A DNA stretch of 8,091 bases, from the NCBI GenBank assembly GCA_021823305.1, contig JAKAOE010000063.1:1-8091 (forward strand). Direction: 5' to 3'. Made by a program: the position numbers and the translations under genes. Each line of letters starts with the position of its first letter. The stretch's first letter is position 1. The stretch is from Acidobacteriota bacterium. Lineage in GTDB: Bacteria; Acidobacteriota; Terriglobia; Terriglobales; SCQP01. Positions 6,542 through 8,091 of this stretch are shown here, one piece after another. The notes under the pieces were generated by a model. That model was given only the letters and a program-made list of their open reading frames with translations. It made no database searches and was not told the origin of the DNA.

Positions 6542-6592
6542 CGTTGTTGGCGCGAACCAGCCGGGCCGCCTGAGGCCAGGTTGCAGCGAACC

Positions 6593-7036
6593 ATGGGTGG
6601 GAATCGAATCAGCACCGTGCTTCTGTTCCGGGCGGCGGGGCGCCGCTGCGCACTGCCAGTGGAACGCGTCGTGGAGACGATGCGGCCGCTGCCGTACGAG
6701 GCGATCGCGGGCGGGCCCGACTTTGTGCCCGGCGTGGCGCTGGTGCGCGGCGCGCCCACCCCGGTGCTCGACCTGGGCGGGTTGCTGGACGGCGTCCGGC
6801 GCGAAGTCGCGGCGGCGGGGCGCTGGGTGACGGTGCGCGCCGGCGCGCGCAGCGTGGCGCTGGGGGTGGGGGGGGTGCTGGGCGTGGCCCAGCTCGCCGC
6901 GGCGGGCGAGCAGGGGCTGCCGCCCTTGTTCCAGGGCAGCGCCGGCGCCGGGGTGCGGGCATTGGGGCGGCTCGACGGCGAGCTGTTGACGATTCTCGAA
7001 TCAGCGCGGGTGGTCCCCGAGGATACGGCGCCATGA
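6593..7036 (+). CDS. cheW: CheW-like chemotaxis coupling protein
   Basis: This protein of 147 residues is a single CheW domain. CheW adaptors link chemoreceptors to the CheA kinase in the cytoplasmic signalling array. The typical pattern is visible: a first strand TVLLFRAAGRRCALPVERV (8-26), the segment PDFVPGVALVRGAPTPVLDL (42-61) matching the family's 'G-x-hydrophobic-x-x-RG-x-x-x-P-hydrophobic-x-DL' core, and a second beta subdomain up to the ILESARV end. The ATG at 6593 is preferred because the first strand starts just after it. A TTG at 6581 is also possible and has a GAGG at 6572-6575 in a better position. The stop overlaps the cheR start as ATGA. A run of eight G lies inside the gene (6868-6875). 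It could serve flagellar chemotaxis or an alternative pathway; the window does not decide. Confidence 0.83.
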   Translation: MGGNRISTVLLFRAAGRRCALPVERVVETMRPLPYEAIAGGPDFVPGVALVRGAPTPVLDLGGLLDGVRREVAAAGRWVTVRAGARSVALGVGGVLGVAQLAAAGEQGLPPLFQGSAGAGVRALGRLDGELLTILESARVVPEDTAP

Positions 7037-8091
7037 CCGCCATCCTCGCGCCCGACGTGGCGGTGCGCTTTCAGGCGCTGGTGGAAGCCCATCTCGGGCT
7101 GCGCTACGACGACGTGCGCGGCGCCGGCATTCCCGCGCTGATGCGGGAACGGGCGGATGCGCACCGGCTGGCGATTGGCGCCTATCTCGACGCGCTGCCC
7201 GGCATGGCGGAGGAGTGGCGCTGTCTGGCCGAGCGCCTGACGGTCGGCGAAACCTACTTTTTCCGCAATCCGAGCCACTTTCGCGCGTTGACCGAGGCGG
7301 TGCTGCCGGCTTGCCGGCGCGGCGGCGGGGCAGCGCGCGGCTTGCGCGTGCTATCGGCCGGGTGCGCCAGCGGCGAGGAAGCCTATTCGCTGGCCGTCAC
7401 GCTGGCCGCCGCGCTGCCGGCCTGGGACAACGTCGAGATCGTGGGCATGGACGTGAATCCGGCGGCGCTGGAGCGCGCCCGCCGCGCCCGTTATGGGCGC
7501 TGGGCGCTGCGGATCACGCCGGACGCGGTGCGGGAACGGTACTTCGCGCGGGCGGGCGACGAGTATGTGCTGGATGCCACGATCCGCGGGCGGGTGCGGT
7601 TCGAGGAAGGCAATCTTTGCGGCGCCTGGGCAGAGGCCGGCCCGGCCGCGCCCTACGACATCATCTTCTGCCGCAACACGATCATGTATTTCGCGCCGGC
7701 GGTGGCGCAGAGGGTGATCCGCCGGCTCAGCGCCCGGCTGGCGCCGGGCGGGTTCCTGTTCCTGGGGCACGCCGAGAATCTGCGCGGCATGCTGCAGGAC
7801 CTGGAGTTATGCCAATCGCACGAGACGTTCTATTACCGGCGCGGGGGCGGCCTCGGCGCGCCCGCCGCGGATTACGCGGCGCCGCCGACGCCGCCGGCGC
7901 CGGCGTGGCCGGCGGCGGGGGCCGACTTGCCCGCCGGTTCCTGGATCGAGGCGATTGAGGCGGCGGCGGCGCGCATTGCCCGCCTGGCCCGGCCCGCGCC
8001 GCCGCCGGCGGCCGCGCCGCCGCCCGCGCCCGCGGCGGCGGCTGCCGGGCGCGGTCCGGCGCACCAGCAACGGGACGGCGCCGGCGCCGCG
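7033..8091 (+). CDS. cheR: CheR-type chemoreceptor methyltransferase with Pro/Ala-rich extension, 3' partial
   Basis: The frame is open from the ATG at 7033 to the window edge (353 codons, no stop), so the C-terminus is missing. CheR methylates glutamates of chemoreceptors using S-adenosylmethionine. Motifs in order are TVGETYFFRNP (70-80), the SAM-binding LSAGCASGEEAYSLA (107-121), GMDVNPAAL (138-146), FCRNTIMYF (212-220) and LAPGGFLFLGHAENL (236-250). This covers the complete catalytic domain. The family usually has NET where this protein has GET (72-74), and RNVLIYF where it has RNTIMYF. After about residue 270 the sequence becomes a Pro/Ala-rich linker, which in known long CheR proteins joins to a TPR region; that is inference here. 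GAGG at 7019-7022, 10 bases upstream, and the ATGA overlap with cheW support this start and operon. Confidence 0.9.
   Translation, partial: MTAILAPDVAVRFQALVEAHLGLRYDDVRGAGIPALMRERADAHRLAIGAYLDALPGMAEEWRCLAERLTVGETYFFRNPSHFRALTEAVLPACRRGGGAARGLRVLSAGCASGEEAYSLAVTLAAALPAWDNVEIVGMDVNPAALERARRARYGRWALRITPDAVRERYFARAGDEYVLDATIRGRVRFEEGNLCGAWAEAGPAAPYDIIFCRNTIMYFAPAVAQRVIRRLSARLAPGGFLFLGHAENLRGMLQDLELCQSHETFYYRRGGGLGAPAADYAAPPTPPAPAWPAAGADLPAGSWIEAIEAAAARIARLARPAPPPAAAPPPAPAAAAAGRGPAHQQRDGAGAA

Larger units (their letters stand above)
6196..6592. other. Intergenic region between tRNA-His and cheW, no convincing gene
   Basis: About 400 bases separate the divergent tRNA-His promoter and cheW. Longer open frames here are Arg/Pro/Ala-rich and look like GC artefacts. 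What can be pointed to are two short coding-like tails on the minus strand (6346-6431 and 6522-6590), a TATGCT -10-like box at 6498-6503, and two small palindromes (6498-6512 and 6527-6541). The cheW promoter is presumably inside this stretch. Confidence 0.5.

Noticed and set aside
6502..7278. 258-codon minus-strand open frame opposite cheW and cheR
   Set aside because: Ser/Arg/Pro/Ala-rich with no motifs; both + strand genes here have strong family signatures.
7870..8091. GCC/GCG-rich tandem-like stretch at the right edge, as a DNA repeat
   Set aside because: It is explained by the Pro/Ala-rich linker of CheR; no exact repeat unit is maintained.

Overview
This window is very GC-rich (roughly 70% by eye) with strong G/C preference at third codon positions. 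No marker here fixes the taxon. The Tat-exported class V aminotransferase, the start codons lying directly after -10 boxes, and the general gene style would fit an Acidobacteriota-like soil bacterium, but this is inference only. The content is mixed accessory and housekeeping material, with every protein gene but one on the + strand.

Left part (1-1979): the 3' portion of a C45-type Ntn-hydrolase/acyltransferase-like gene, followed by a VapBC-type toxin-antitoxin pair (FitA-like ribbon-helix-helix antitoxin and PIN-domain RNase toxin).

Arsenic block (1974-4448): a recognisable promoter lies across the vapC stop codon and serves arsC (thioredoxin-type arsenate reductase). arsC overlaps acr3 (arsenite efflux permease) by ATGA. 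Nineteen bases further on comes a LigB/DODA-type extradiol dioxygenase. ArsC would reduce arsenate to arsenite and Acr3 would export it. The role of the dioxygenase in this unit is unknown and is the most interesting functional question here. No arsR regulator is present in the window.

Middle (4449-4699): a strong -10 box is followed by a short decayed gene. A Tat-signal start in one frame is joined to a coding-looking tail in another frame, which suggests a deletion or frameshift relic.

Minus-strand block (4700-6195): a Tat-signal class V (isopenicillin-N-epimerase-like) PLP enzyme, and upstream of it a complete tRNA-His(GTG) gene with encoded CCA, the G-1:C73 identity pair and its own extended -10 promoter.

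Right part (6196-8091): about 400 bases without a convincing gene (two short coding-like minus-strand tails and two small palindromes), then a translationally coupled cheW-cheR pair. CheR has a complete methyltransferase core followed by a Pro/Ala-rich linker that runs off the window. This looks like the start of a chemosensory operon, perhaps of the alternative type.

I see no CRISPR array, insertion sequence or obvious phage gene.
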